A stretch of DNA of 64,000 nucleotides. Origin: Coptis chinensis. Taxonomy: Eukaryota > Streptophyta > Magnoliopsida > Ranunculales > Ranunculaceae. The notes under the pieces are model-generated. The model was not told where the DNA came from. It saw only the letters and a list, made by a program, of their open reading frames with translations, and did not search any database. This document shows, piece by piece, positions 21,299 to 34,429 of this stretch (position 1 is its first letter; the number at the start of each line of letters is the position of its first letter). The stretch spans positions 89,123,501 to 89,187,500 of the forward strand of contig CM027378.1 of assembly GCA_015680905.1 (NCBI GenBank), in the 5' to 3' direction. The position numbers and the translations under genes are program-made.

Positions 21299-23200
21299 AA
21301 ATTACGCAGAAATGAAGGACGATGGTAAATAAATTATCAGTTAGTTGTCTAAGTAAGTACAACATCAATAAAAGATCATGTACCATTGGTAAAACTTCAT
21401 GGGAACAGGTAGACAACTTAAGAGTGGTGACTGAGTTTTCAAGGGAATAAGTCTTTAATAAGAATGGTAAAATTAGACAACTTATAAGCTGGACATCAGA
21501 TTCCTAAGATATAGATTATTCCTAAGCAGGAGTTTCACAGTTTTGCCATCATTATCCAAAGGACTAAATTTGTTTCTTTATCAATCTTTTCTCTATACTA
21601 AAATTCCACATTAAAAAAGTATACTACATTAGAAAACACGATACTGTATACGACATTAGAAAAATATGAATATAGTATAGTATAATACATAGAGATATTT
21701 CCAAGTTGCACTATACAGTACAGTATACGCTAAAAATGATGTTCAATCATACAATCATACGTGTTAACACATCCTATTTTGCAATTTGCATTAGGACAAA
21801 CCCCATGAATCAAATCAATACATAAAAATTACCCAAAACATGGTCTAATTTTGCATATTATTTCAGATCATAACTGTTTTAGCACCTGCAACTTAACCGC
21901 GCTTAATAGTCCCCGGAAGCTCCAAAGGTCGATTTCCCATGACATGAGCAATACTAGAAAAATTCCTTGTCCTATTCAGTAGGATATTGATTCACGCTAA
22001 TCCCATTTTTGTGTTTTAAAGGAAGGAGTCGAGGTTTGGAGGTCAGTTTGTATTTTTTAGAAGTGTCACTTAACTAAATCCAACGGAAGAGAAAAACCTC
22101 GGGCACTTTTCAGTGCCGGCCAACAAACTGTATCATTGCCTTTTGTAATCTATCCTTAATCGGCATTTCAGCTTATTCTTCGGATTCAAGCGTCAAACTA
22201 GTGTGAAACCCTCCAAAAAAAATTCTTATGCCTTATTGGTTCGGTAATCAGTATAGAGTTTGTCACTTTGTTTCATGTACACGACAATAAGTTGCGGCTC
22301 AGGATTTCCATCTTAAGATATTATTGCCAATACTTTTCTAGCTAGTGTACAAGTGGGCGATCGATCTAAGCTACTGACTACCTTGTTAGCAATTCGCCGA
22401 ATTATTGAATCGAATTTTTGAAAGACAATACGTATAATATTTCTGAATGTTTCAAAAAGATTTGGAATAATTTGTAATTTTTTGCTTTGAAATGAATAAT
22501 TCGGTTTTTGGCAAAACTTTTAAAAATTCGGCTAAAAAAAATGAAAATTCAGTTGCGCTTTTGTTATTTTTTATGTATTTTATATCCTAACTCTTAGTTT
22601 AAGTACCTCACTCTTATATTTTTAGTAATAAATTAATCCAAAAGTTTTATTTTAATATTTTTTGGGAAATATTTAAATTGTCATGTCATTGTGTGTGTAT
22701 TTTGAAGTTTGAAATGTAATTTCAATCCAAAAACAAATAAATGAAAGTACATATGTAAACCGTTCAATTGGTTTCAATATTTTCGTAGCTAAATTATTTG
22801 GATATGTTTGTTATGTTGTAAAGAATGACAACTATTATTAATATTTATTAACATAATATCACGAATTTTTGACTTCTGAATTTTTACAACAAAACGTTTA
22901 AAACACATATTAATTAAATATTGCATAATTGCTGTATTTCGAATTTGTGACCGAATATTTGACCGTACCATTTTTTTTAGTCGCCGAATAATTCTTGAAT
23001 TATTCCCGTACCAAATTTTTGCCGTATCCCAAATTACTAACAGGACTAACTACTAAATGATTTAGTAATTTAGTACTTTTAGAGTTTTGCCACCATCTTG
23101 AGATTCTCAGTAGATATCTACTAGTAATTAGTCTCTCTAATTCAAATATTCTATATGAACAAACAATTTTGAACAAACAATTGTGAACAAACTGACGTGG
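21299..23200. other. Spacer upstream of the lectin kinase
   Basis: AT-rich. The first part is the likely promoter of the kinase, read leftward. A possible non-autonomous transposon lies at about 22385-23044. No other feature was supported. Confidence 0.4.
22385..23044. mobile_element. Possible non-autonomous DNA transposon (weak)
   Basis: The left edge TGTTAGCAATTCGCCGAATT resembles the reverse complement of the right edge, TGTTAGTAATTTGGGATACG. Both flanks are rich in ATTCGG/CCGAAT words. The repeats are imperfect and the flanking duplication (GACTAC against GACTAAC) is not exact. Length, about 660 bp, would suit a hAT-type derivative. Confidence 0.35.
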
Positions 23201-23248
23201 CAGTGCAATGGGAGTTGACAGTGCAATATTAATATTGCAGTGATATTT

Positions 23249-23754
23249 GATAGGACAACATGACTATTATTCTTAACAAACTGCTATGGCAGTGCAACAT
23301 GTTGCAGTGAGATATGATAGTGCAACACCCATGCTGCAGAGATAAATAGTGGAATTTGATAGTGCAAAATTCATGTTGCAGAATTAGATTAGATAGTGCA
23401 ACACTCATGTTGCAAAGGTAAATAGTGAGATTCGATAGTGTGCAATGAGATTTGATAGTACAACACCTATATTGCAGAAGTAAATAGTGCGATTTTACAG
23501 TACGATAGGACAATATGACTATTATTCTTAACAAACTACTATGGCAGTGCAACATGCTGCAGTGAGATATGATAGTGCAACACCCATGTTGCATAGATAG
23601 TGGGATTTGATAGTGTAAAATTCATATTGCAGAGTTAGATTAGATAGTGCAACACTCATGTTGCAAAGATAAACAGTGTGATTCGATAGTGTACAATAAA
23701 ATTTGATAGTGCAACACCTATATTACAAAAGTAAATAGTGCGATTTTACAGTAC
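23249..23754. repeat. Duplicated block of about 250 bp built from short TGCAACA/TGTTGCA subrepeats
   Basis: Block A (23249-23503) and block B (23504-23754) are close copies beginning GATAGGACAA and ending GCGATTTTACAGTAC. Each contains several GATAGTGCAACACCCATGTT units of about 30 bp, whose GCAACA and TGTTGC halves are inverted. Many fine-scale hairpins are possible. The minus-strand frame 23229-23594 is a Cys/His/Leu-rich translation of the repeat, not a gene. Confidence 0.8.
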
Positions 23755-25438
23755 AACATCTGAACTGTCTTAAAAATACACATCATATAAAACGGCGGAA
23801 ACACGGAAATTTGTGTCTGCCTGAAAAACTTTATTGTTTCTACACTCTCATTTAGGCTAGATGCACTATCTTATTGTTTTCTTGTTTCTTTGTTCACTCA
23901 CTTTTGTTACGTGACTGCATCACATTCAATTCACACATACTTTTAGCACCATCTAGTTGTTATAACATATATGTAGGTACTTCAATTCTGATTGTGGTGA
24001 GTTTCTTCAATTTTATAATATATTTGTAGTTACTTCAATTCTGATTGTGGTTTCTTCAATTCGGATTCGGAGAGAGAGGAGAGAGCGAGAAAAAAAATAG
24101 GTGTAGGTACTCTTTTTCTTGTTATTTTGTTTCCAGATTCACCATTGATTATGAGAGATTAGAGAAAACCAAAGACACTATACCTACAGAAACAACTCAT
24201 AAGACTATATCATTAGCATTAAGTGGAAAGGGATTAACTAATAGAATTAAGACATATCAAATTGTAATTCAACTAAAGGACGAACTTCAAATTATGATTG
24301 TATTCAATTCAACTCCGCGCAAACACTTCTTATTCTTTCTATTGGTGGACACTCATTCTTGGTGGACACTCACTCTGTCACCTTCTTTCTGAAACATTCC
24401 AAATTGTTCTTATTTATTTCTATTAATATTTTTAATAAGAGAACCAAAAAGGATGCCTGTTGGGCGATAAGCGATACTTATATTCCAAGAAATTAATTTG
24501 GATTTCTTGTTGCCTCAAGCTGAAAATCAAACAGAACCCCAAACAAAACAAATTCATTCCCAGTCTCCTTCCTACTGGGGATTTGAATCCCTCTCCAGAG
24601 TGTAAGACTCACCACTACATTGTCAGGCAAACACGAAAAGTAAAAATATTTTTTTATCACGTTTCTTAAAGGTGAAAAAAAAATCGTGTAGCGAAGGAAC
24701 GAATATGGAAAAATGCAATTTAATATGACGAAGCAACTTCACATATATATTTGATTAAGTGTGGTCAAAACACATTTATAATATTTCGAAATTTCTGAAA
24801 TTCCGATAAATCCAAAAATCAGAATTCTGGTCTTATTCGGCTATATTTCGAGTACATTTCAAAATTTATATGTTTTTTGACTCTTGATCCGAAATTCCGA
24901 ATTTCTCAAAAACCCCATCGATTGAAGCACATTTAGAAGATTGCTAAGGTAAAACAGTCCAATCCTCATTGGCCACTCCATTTCTTTGGAGTCAATTAGC
25001 GGCAAATCTAATATCGCTACTGCTAATTGTATGGGAATTTAAGTTAATTAAAAAAGCTTTGGATTGAATTTTTTTGAGTTGTTACTTAAATACATGTCAG
25101 TCAGTTTATACATAACTTAAGTTGGAGGCCCTGTGTTAGTAAAATGAATTACACCACTGCGAAATGAAAGTAAAATTTGTATACATTCTATTTCTGTGGC
25201 CTGTACATTGCTGATAATGATCATCTGAGAAATGAATGAAGGTATAATGAAATAATAAAAAATGAAACAAAGCTTTCCCAGCTCACCGTAAGACGTGGCC
25301 GCAAGTTGTATAGTTTGTCATTGTTTCCTATGAACTTTGAATCGTGATCATTCTTCTGATCTTCCGATTCGCTACTGTTTCGTATATCAATTCCTTTGTT
25401 TCTGCTTCCTTTCTTTCTTGGAAAAATGTTTCGTCTGA
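23755..25438. other. Spacer with a SINE-like fragment, no gene seen
   Basis: Contains a GAGAGAG-rich stretch (about 24065-24095) and the tRNA-like segment at 24560-24640. The frames at 24045-24392 and 24460-24669 carry no recognised domain. The last part is the 3' flank of the membrane-protein gene. Confidence 0.4.
24560..24640 (-). repeat. tRNA-derived SINE-like segment
   Basis: On the minus strand TGACAATGTAGTGG resembles a pol III A box. About 25 bases later GGGATTCAAATCCCC matches a B box. Together they look like the tRNA-related head of a SINE. No intact cloverleaf, tail or target duplication was defined, so this is tentative. Confidence 0.45.
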
Positions 25439-28400
25439 TTATGGCTCTGACATATGATCGATTTGGTCAGCGACTGCCATCTTTTCGTTGAATCCAAAGG
25501 TATTAGCTGCCTCCAAGTGAGGTTTAATAGAGCCGTCAGAGAAATGGTTTGTTTGGTCATGAAAAACCTTTACTGCCCATATCAAAACTAGAACTACCAT
25601 GATTGTAGAGAGAACCATCAATGATGCCCACACCATTGTAACATATCTTTTAACTGGCTTGCAATGTTTGGAGAGTATCTTTGCAAAAGCATCTTTTACT
25701 ACTTGACAATCTACGAGGCTTTCCATACCAGGAAAGGCATTAAGTAGATTCTGAATTGAGCTTGTGGATGCCTCCACTGTCTTAAAATGACTGTAGGAAA
25801 TGAACTGTCCTTCTCCACAGGTTCCAGCCCGTCCATCAGGACATGTAAACGTTCTCAAGACCTTGCAGAGGGGAAAAACAAAAACATAACAACAAAGATT
25901 AGCTAACCGTAAATATATTGAAATAAAAGTTATAATCAGATTTGTGGTTTGCATATACTACTGTGGCTGTCGATGGAATTGGAAAACAATAACAAAACAA
26001 GAAAGCATGATATTGATTTCCAATGGGTTGTTTTGTTCTGGTGCTGTTCCACATGTTATGGTTTGCATTTAAAACCAGAGACACTTTTAGTAGTATTATA
26101 TCCACTTCTGGTTCTTGTTTCATTTTCTGGACCATGTTAACAGAGTATTTGATTCTGGTTAACTTTTTATTTTTTTAAACTAATAAAGAACATCAATGGC
26201 AAACTTACTTGGGGTATGTCTCCAATACGGACTGTATTTGGTGGACAATTCTCTGGGTGGTAATTGTACTCTGGTGGTGCTGAGAAAGGATTGCAGATTC
26301 GGATTTGATTTGCACCAAATGAACCTTGCAACACTGATATGTTTCGGTTGACCTGAAATTTTTGTGGAGCAAATGATAGTGAGTGATGAAAAAGAATCAA
26401 GGAACCGAAGAAAGAAAACAACAGATGAATTAAAATGTAGAATATGTTAACTGCATAGGCTGTATTTATAGGGGTAATGAGGAGATCCAAAATAGTTTCG
26501 TACCATGTTGATAAGATTGGATATTCCTACTCTAGTATCGAGCAACACTGACTTGGCGGAAATCAATTCATCGCATGGTACGATTGAGCTCAAACTGCTG
26601 TTACTGGGGTCTTGTTGAAAATCCTGAAGAGCTGTGCAAGTATCACCTGTAAACCTGGAATGTTTGAGAGGGAGAAAATGAAAAAGGAAAATCCCATTTA
26701 GCCTTGTACAATTTTAGTCAGACTACCAAAACTGAATGAAGTCTATTACAATTTACAAGTGAGAGGGGACTTACTTTTCTAGGAAGAAGTACAACCCAAA
26801 GAACACCCAACATAGGGCAGCCATTAACCAACATAGGATAATAAGCCTGCCATAAGATAAGAAAATCAATGAAAAATATTCAGTCAACTGTTTCATCTAA
26901 TAACAAATCGACTTTTGTTTAATAATGTCTTTGTAAATTAGTGAAAGTTTGAAACATGCTTAATATAAGTATTTTGGCCCTTCTAATTACTCACATGTAA
27001 AATGCCTTGCGCAACTTTAAAACTCCACAAACTGCATTAAGAAAATTAGAAAAAATTCTAGTCAGGTTTGTGTTAATATAAACATATAGATTGAGAATAA
27101 ACAAATATGCATGTAGTACTCACCAGACAAGGCAATAACGGCAGCCAAGTTTAATGTAATAGCAACTGTAGTTGTTATGTACCTGCATGCAAAACATATA
27201 GATGGCATATCAGAACATAGTTAATGCATTTTCATCTTAAGTTTTAAAGGAAGAATGAAGAAAACTTACACTATTTTAAGGCCCTTGTCAATCAGTCGCC
27301 TGTTCTTCTTAGCTTCTGTATTTAGTACTGCGGCGTCCTTATCGAGCCTTTGAGATGTAGAGGTGAGGAAATTGGCAGTCTTATTCCCTCTCTTCGACGT
27401 TGCAATGCTATCTCTTATGTCTCTCATTGCTCCTGTTACATTGTATATAGTATTTGAAGCCTCATCTGCTGTATCTATGATGATGTTCATCACTGTTTTC
27501 GCTCTTGAGTGAAATCTTGTGGTTCCACCAATAACAATTCCCGATACAATTCTACAAAAACATCGATTGATCGTAAGGTACAAATTGGTGAAAATTGTGC
27601 ATTATTGACTCGATCATCTACGAAATGAAGTAGTCATTATAAAATATTTGTGATCACTTGGCCTAGGGACAATTCTTTTGCCATGATCATTCTTCAAAGT
27701 TAAGTACACCACACAACTTACATGGCTAGAAATGTGATGGAAACAGCAACTATAATAGGCCAAAGATAGCATTGTCTGGAACAGGGTACCCTTTTCTTCA
27801 GCTTTTTATTCTTCTTCTTTGTACAACATAAGGTGGTTCTTCCGAGTGCATACCCCCCAAACAGAATACCTAACAAAATCCAAAATACTCCAATGACGTA
27901 CCCATAAATACCGGTAAATGCTGTAGACTGTAGAAAATAGGCCAAAAAACAAGAATCAATGACTTTCAGAAAAATAATGTATGTTAGATAATAGAATGTT
28001 CTACACAATCTCGTTCGTTGCAGCACTCCATTTACACAAAGTTTTGTTTATACACGTATTTGAAATTTTCATCGAATCCCAGACTGAACAAGTAGCCGTA
28101 ACACATTTCATTAGTCACGTAAGCCTAACCCATCAGATCTCTATCAGTACGTCTTCGAATTCGATATCAGATATTCACATCTCGGAGTGTAGAGATCTGA
28201 TGGTTCACCGTTAACGCATATTGACTTTCATTGAGTTTAGTTTTTAAGTATTGAGTTTCATTGACTCATTCTTTTTATTTGCCCCGACTACAAGACAAGG
28301 AAACTTATACTGAAAAACACGCAATGCATAGTGTATGGAAGAGAGGAGAGCAGTTCTTACACTCCAGTAATGCTTGTTTGTAATGTCAAAGCCGCCTCTG

Positions 28401-28759
28401 TACTTCTTGAATTTATTCAAAGGGTCAATTCTTATTGTATCAGCTAAATCTTTTCCCGGGTTTGAAGCGTTATTACTTTCAAGCAATATCCTGCCTACAG
28501 AAAAAGAAAATGACACAAAGGAAATAATAATAGATAAGATACATGATTAAATAAGCATAATTAAACAATAAAAATATATCTAAGAAAGAGAATTTGGTTT
28601 GCTTACAAATATCAAATTATTACCTTCTCCAGAATCAAGTGATGCAGTTGAACTTCTGTATAAGACTTCTCCGTGAGTATAACTTGTGAATTCTCCAATA
28701 TTTAAGGCTATAAGTACTAACAAGTAGCTAAGGTATACAAGTAATCTTGTGCGGACCAT
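25439..28759 (-). CDS. Multi-pass plant membrane protein of unknown function, ten exons
   Basis: I assembled ten exons with GT-AG borders: 28759-28624, 28494-28361, 27927-27722, 27551-27270, 27182-27124, 27031-26995, 26846-26775, 26654-26504, 26352-26209 and 25861-25439. The phases join throughout and give 547 residues ending HMSEP. Start: MVRTRLLVYLSYLLVLIAL, a signal peptide. Membrane spans lie at about 97-118, 144-168, 254-275, 285-308 and 479-507. A soluble loop at about 170-250 carries a heptad-like run (DSIATSKRGNKTANFLTSTS). A second loop (310-478) holds several Cys (CTALQDF, VPCDEL, ICNPF, TCPDGRAGTCGEG). The layout resembles the Arabidopsis At2g12400/At2g25270 family, sometimes annotated as plasma-membrane-fusion-like; no biochemical role is known to me. 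Nothing in the sequence points to pseudogenisation. Exon borders are predicted, not proven. Confidence 0.83.
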
Positions 28760-31029
28760 TTTCTATCCTGTAAAAGAAATAGTGAACTAATTAAGACAAT
28801 TCTCAATGTGCACAAAAAGGCACTCTCTATACTTGATCCATAAGTGATTAGTAATAGTAACGAACCAAGAAAATAATATATTTGGATACAAGTCATCAAA
28901 CCTAACTAACCCACTCTTGTATGTACTTCAAAAATGAAATCTAACCAAAACTAGATGAATATAAATGTTTTTGCTCTACTCCACTAATCATATTGTTGTA
29001 GTAATTAAGGACAGTTAATATCAAGTCCATCTCAACATTACTTTTCTGGTAAGATTGCACTGGCCACTGCCCACAATTTCAATAACTCAACTATAATATT
29101 TTTCAATTATAGTCCCTGTTAGCCATCATTTTAGCTTTCATAACAACATAAAAAAAAAAAAAAAAAAACTTAAGCAAATTATCACCATATAATTTCAATT
29201 TTGTCCAACAAGGGGTAGACATTTTCAATTAAAATCTTGATGATTTCTGGAGAAACCTAGCTTAGGTCTTAGTTTTCGATTTCTCCTGTTCTTGAGCTCC
29301 TGTTCTTGAAAAGAACAAGAAAATGAAATATTTAGTGCCATGCACTAATAGGATGGACCACATTTCGATGTAGTTATTGCGCCATAAAAGGTTTACATGA
29401 TATTCTTCAAGGCAGGCGGGAGAACTAATTAAAGAACTATACCATGCAGTGCAGATATAGAGAAACTATAATTTTGCTCTTCCTTTAAGAAGTGAAGAAA
29501 ATGATCAAACTAACAAGTCGTCGATAGAAACTGATTGGGGGAGGGGAGTTTTTGATCGAATTACAATCAAGAAGAACTCACCTAGATAAGATATACAAGG
29601 CTCTTCAAAGTATGACCAAACCTTCACAAAAACCTTAGCTCCAACTAAATTAACCCTATTCCAGCTAGGTAGCCAACCTTCAATACTTCAATCTTTAGTA
29701 CTATGTTAACTGAAACATTTGAACCTCAATCTTTATAAGCTTGAACAAACAAAACCTATATCTTATAACTTTCAGTACAAATCCTTGAAACTCAACCAGA
29801 GACTTTAACATGCGTTTCAACAAAAGCAAACTCACAGCGTGTTCTACGAAACACGCACAACCCAATAACTTCCACAAAAGTGACCCTTTTAAAGTCTTAT
29901 AAATTAAATTTTAAATGTAATTAATATGACCGTGTCAAATACTCTTTTAAAAGTCTCTTTAAATGAATCCCATTTCTTACTTATTCCATAGCGCCTTAAA
30001 AGTTTTATAATATAAACATTCTTTCCTCGTGTGGAGGGAATTCGGTTAAGTGCTTCTGTTGTTTTAGTTTTCAACCAAATCATCTTTCCAGAAGTCAAAA
30101 GAAACGACAAAGTTAGTGTTCAAAGTTAACGACTCTTGCAGATTGCTGCATAATGGGATTGAATGCCACGTGGTTGACACTTGACAGTTTGGACGGTTGG
30201 ACCCAATGGATTATAAATGGATCAGACCTCTCAAATTGGGCTTTGGCATTGGAAGAACCCAATCTTTTGTTTTCAACTCCAGCGCAAAACAATTTTTTTG
30301 TGTACTAGAACATCAAATTCTTATTCTAATGATACTGAAATGGAAAAATTGCTGGAAAGATGTTGGCATGTTACATGTGTGTGTAATGTGTAGAAGATGT
30401 CTATATAATCTCCTTTTCCTCCAAAACATTTCATTTTTCACCTAAAATTATTTTCCGTTTTTCAATCCTACCTATATTAATATCCGTTTCTCTCAATATG
30501 CTCACAGAGAGCCACATCAGCAATATTTTTAAAAAAGTCCCCACTTAAAAAATAATTACAATGTTAATTACCAAGCTAGCCTTATTATTGGTGTGTTTAG
30601 CAAATTATAAAAAAAACGTTTTGGTCTTTTCTCATGTGTAGGAAAACAAAAACCAAATACACGCTCATATTTGAGTTATACGCCGGGGTAATTGAGTAAT
30701 TAACCACCGAAAACAGAAACAAAACCTCACTCTACTCCAAACTCTCTCAAAATATCAACATATCTCTAATCTCTATATACAATTTCTCTGAAGAAGAAGA
30801 TCTGAAAAACCTCAAAGGGGAAGAGTGTTTTGTTATCGATTAAAGTTAGGTAGTGTTGGTCAGAAATTTTAGCTTTGCACGGAAGTTATTGAAACTCTTT
30901 CTCTGCACATAGATAAAGACGTTCTAACTCGAACTCAAATAACTCCCTCTTCTTATGTTCATGCTCAGGTACGTAATATCCATAGGCGTAGTAGGTTCAC
31001 TCGAGAACACACCTGCATTCAATTATATG
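28760..31029. other. Long spacer upstream of the membrane-protein gene
   Basis: AT-rich with a poly-A run at 29151-29168. The stretch at about 30715-30830 (AAACCTCACTCTACTCCAAA, then CTCTGAAGAAGAAGATCTG) looks like a plant 5' UTR on the plus strand, but no open frame follows. The frames at 29904-30110 and 30197-30445 have no domain. Confidence 0.4.
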
Positions 31030-31720
31030 TAGCCAGGCCTCTGTTATGAACTTGAGCTATAATAGAGTTTGACATTGATTTTTTCCCAGCTTCTCCATAT
31101 TCACATCTGACATCTTGCATTTGCTTCAAATCTCCAACCGCCTTTTGCCTTGACAACCAATCTTTCATAATAACGAGTATATCTATCTATCAAGTGTTTA
31201 GCCATCTTTCTTCTCTTCTCTGTCCCGTCTTGCTTTTCTTTCTCATTATAACGATTACACAGACCATCGTAGCCATGCTTAGTCCATGGAGCAAGACACC
31301 ACCGACAAAAGCAGCGTGGCGACAAGGAGGAGGTCTGCAGGTCATCAAAGCATGCATCCGTCATTTTTCTGAATAGGTCTCTTGCATTCAGGACAAGCCT
31401 TCGGATTAGCTAATATCCAGTTGACGTTTTCAGACTCATCACTATTCTTCAAGATCCACTTGGTCACTATGAGCGTCCTCCGCACAAACATTGTAGCTCT
31501 CACTTCCAACTTCAAAATCTATAGCATTCTCATAGCCAAGTGCAGGGCACCACTTGATTTTATGATTGCTTTCAACAAAGGTTCTAAGAAGGTAACGGGA
31601 ATACTTCTCCTTACTTTCATTAGAAACCAAAGAATTGATCATGTCATGACCAACAGCAGCGTGACATGAGGGATCAGGACAAAGATATATGGAGACCATC
31701 CCACACTAACTGAAACTTCT
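31030..31720 (-). pseudogene. ARIADNE-type RBR E3 ubiquitin ligase relic, cDNA-like
   Basis: The minus strand encodes [20 protein letters not shown] and [13 protein letters not shown] (in-between-RING region), then [31 protein letters not shown] (RING2 start), FCRWCLAPWTKHG, EKRRKMAKHLIDRYTRYYER and, in another frame, LSRQKAVGDLKQMQDVRCEY. This order matches ARI7/ARI8-like proteins, which transfer ubiquitin through a RING2 cysteine. The pieces run on without introns although ARIADNE genes normally have many, so it looks like a retrocopy or captured cDNA. There are deletions (the VTCNCSYSFCWNC-type segment is missing) and frameshifts. It lies about 400 bp from a pTAC12 relic on the opposite strand. 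Confidence 0.78.
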
Positions 31721-32099
31721 CTTTATAGGGCAAGGCGACATCTATTCAAAGAAGAAAGGTAATCCGACTTTTCTCTTGATCCTCGCTTTTCACTGTTTTG
31801 TGTAGGAATTTCAAACGATTGCTCTGTCAAGAACAAACGTCTAGCATAGGTATTAGACGTTGTACATATACAAGGTGCAGATACTTTAGGGAGATTTACT
31901 CTTCATTTTCAGATGCAGTTTTGTGTTTATTGGTATTTGATGTAGGAACCAATTTCTTTCAGGACCCAAGCCACTTTGTCTTCTCTCATTTCCTTAATTA
32001 TAAATCATTTTCTTTGTCCATATTAAGTGACAAGAACATCTTTTATTTGGAATGGGGATCTTACAAACTGTTATCTTTTCTCTTAAAGCGCAGTGCTAG

Positions 32100-32790
32100 A
32101 AGTTTGAACACGATAGACTGGAAGGAATAGGTCCTTTGGCATACTATTCGAATGGGTTAAAGCATGGAAGAGAGACACTTCAAAGGAGGTCGTTCAAAAA
32201 CATTTTGAAGAAACTGGTGAAGATGAAAATACCCAACTTATCCAGATGTTTCAAAGATCAAACCGACAGAGAATACCGGCGTCATGATGGGCAGCGACAT
32301 CCGTATCCGCCGGGATCCTTTAGCAATGCGAATGCGCGAAGATCAAATAAAAGAAAGTATAGCTTCTTTCTTAGAGTTAGAGTTATGGCTTATGAGTCAT
32401 TATATCTTTTATAATTTTCTTGATATAACCATTCGAAGGTGTGCCCTCCCCTGTATAATGCTAAATGCGTCGATATCAAATAAAACTAGATTTTACCATG
32501 TTATGGACATGTCACTTCCCTTTGAAGATGGGCCTTTATATTAATCTGGACAGCTAGTGCCTCATTTAGCTAGCCCTCTTTTTGTCTATTCAGCAAAAAA
32601 CTACTCTCATTGTGAGCTCTCTATTTTTCAATTGTGAGCTCTTATCTAATTTTTGTTAATCTTGCAGTATGGGGTGGAGATCCCGTGTACCCAACTGTGA
32701 ATTACATTCAAGATCCAAACGAAGTGATTGATTACAGGGGTCCAGATTTCCATGAGCCAACACCAAACATGTTGTCTTATCTTTTGACAT
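32100..32790 (+). pseudogene. PTAC12: pTAC12/HEMERA relic
   Basis: Frames between 32100 and 32350 encode IGPLAYYS, EWVKAWKRDTSKEVVQKHFE, ETGEDENTQLIQMF, DQTDREYR and MMGSDIRIRRDPLAMRMRED in three different frames. After an intron-like gap, an exon from about 32668 encodes WGGDPVYPTVNYIQDPNEVI and YRGPDFHEPTPNMLSYL, then stops. These match consecutive parts of the C-terminal half of pTAC12/HEMERA, a subunit of the plastid-encoded RNA polymerase that also acts in phytochrome signalling. Frameshifts and the missing N-terminal and acidic C-terminal parts show it is dead. The intron between the two blocks is still present, so it came from genomic DNA rather than cDNA. The family call rests on remembered sequence but the match is long. 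Confidence 0.75.
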
Positions 32791-34424
32791 GAGGGACATC
32801 ATTAATTGTTGTGCCAACATAATCTTTCCAACATTTTTTACGAAAGGGATGACCACAAGCAGCGGCATGCATTTTACTTTAAGTCTTTTAGCTTCTAGCT
32901 ATATAATTCCTTATTCGATACTTAGGTGTTTTTTTTTAGCAGGGCTCCTACGTACTTTGTCGCCTATTTCAAAATCGATCCCAGCAATCTTCGTTTTCTT
33001 GACAAAACGAGTGTAGAAAGGTAAGTCTATAGTAAAGATTACGATGTTGTGTAGCTTTTAGAATTTTTTCGTTTGTAGCTATAGAAGCCGTCTCACTTAG
33101 AAGCATATGTTAGCTGGTTCCACTCCATTGATGTTTGTTTTTATAGCAGCTATATCAAATGTCATTGCAATGATGGATTGGAGTTCTTCTTCAAAGTCAA
33201 AATGTACTATACAGCAAGTTTTACTCCTTTTATCGCACTTCTTTATTAAAAAAAACTCAAATTTCTTTAAAGGGAATGGATATATGGAATTCATAGTTAC
33301 ATAATCATTTGGTTTACATTCAAAACAGTATAGCAAAAAGCTTCAACAATTGATAGGTCATCTCTCTATCACTTCTACCTTCTGTTTCGATATGTACGTG
33401 TATTTTTCATTTGGGGTCTGATGGTAATAATTCTACATCTTAATTATAGGTTCTCAGTTAAATCTCGACTATCAGTATGTCATCGATACCCACCAGGTAC
33501 ATACTTCTTTGTGCTTCCCTATTTTTTTATTTTTTTTTCCGACTTTCAAATTTAATATATTATTAACATGTTAAATCTCTTATTGAATTCAATTTATGAC
33601 TTCAACAAGTTTTTGTTGTTTTTCTTGCACATGTTAAAGCATATTGGATCAGGATGTTTGGAAAGCCAATACCAAAGGACAAGAGTTTCAAGATCAAACT
33701 TCGTACTGTTTGCTTGCAGGTTAAGAAACAATGTAACTAACTAATAGTGTGAAGTGTGAACACGCCTAACCATTAGATGTACACCTGTATAACTGGAAGT
33801 ACGATAAATGTGATTATGGATTGCGTTATAAACATTGGAAACATTCTTAGTTACTAATTTTGGGTCGTTAAATTGTGTAACATGATTTTAGGTATGTCAT
33901 TCACTGGGATGTGGGTCTGGGTCAGGCATGGGAACTCTACTCATATATAAATTATAAAGAGGAATATCCATATAGGGGGATGCTAACCTTCTCTGTGTTG
34001 CTTCACATTTTTTGTTGACATTGATTCTAATCTCTACAATAGTAAGCCTGGCCATAGGACAGGCAGATTAGCTAGTTTTACTAAGCAAAGTAATAATCGG
34101 CTTTCTGGTTAAAGGCATTCTCGGTTTCTCATAGCCTAGAAGTTCCTTGCCAAATGTGAAACCGTAATTACAAGGTCGTCGATTGACTGAAAATCCTCTC
34201 CTTGGTAATAATTTTCGTTTTATTTTTCGTATGATACAGATGACTGCACTTATGATTTTGACTTTTATGCGCTTAGATGACTTTAATTTATGCAATGATG
34301 ATTGTATTGATTTGGCTATCTACTATCTAGTACATGACCGAACACAAATCTTGTAGATGACCAAGGGGGTGCGTGTGTACTGCTCCACAAAGTTTATAAC
34401 CAAGGTACGAGGTGACTGCGCACC
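32791..34424. other. Spacer, no gene recognised
   Basis: AT-rich with short frames lacking domains (33097-33336, 34068-34295). A stretch near 33655-33710 (MFGKPIPKDKSFKIKLRTV) reads open but is too short to assign. Confidence 0.35.
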
Positions 34425-34429
34425 GCAGG

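Noticed and set aside
23229-23594. Cys/His-rich frame that could suggest a zinc-binding protein
   Set aside because: Periodicity follows the 30-bp DNA repeat; no other evidence of coding.
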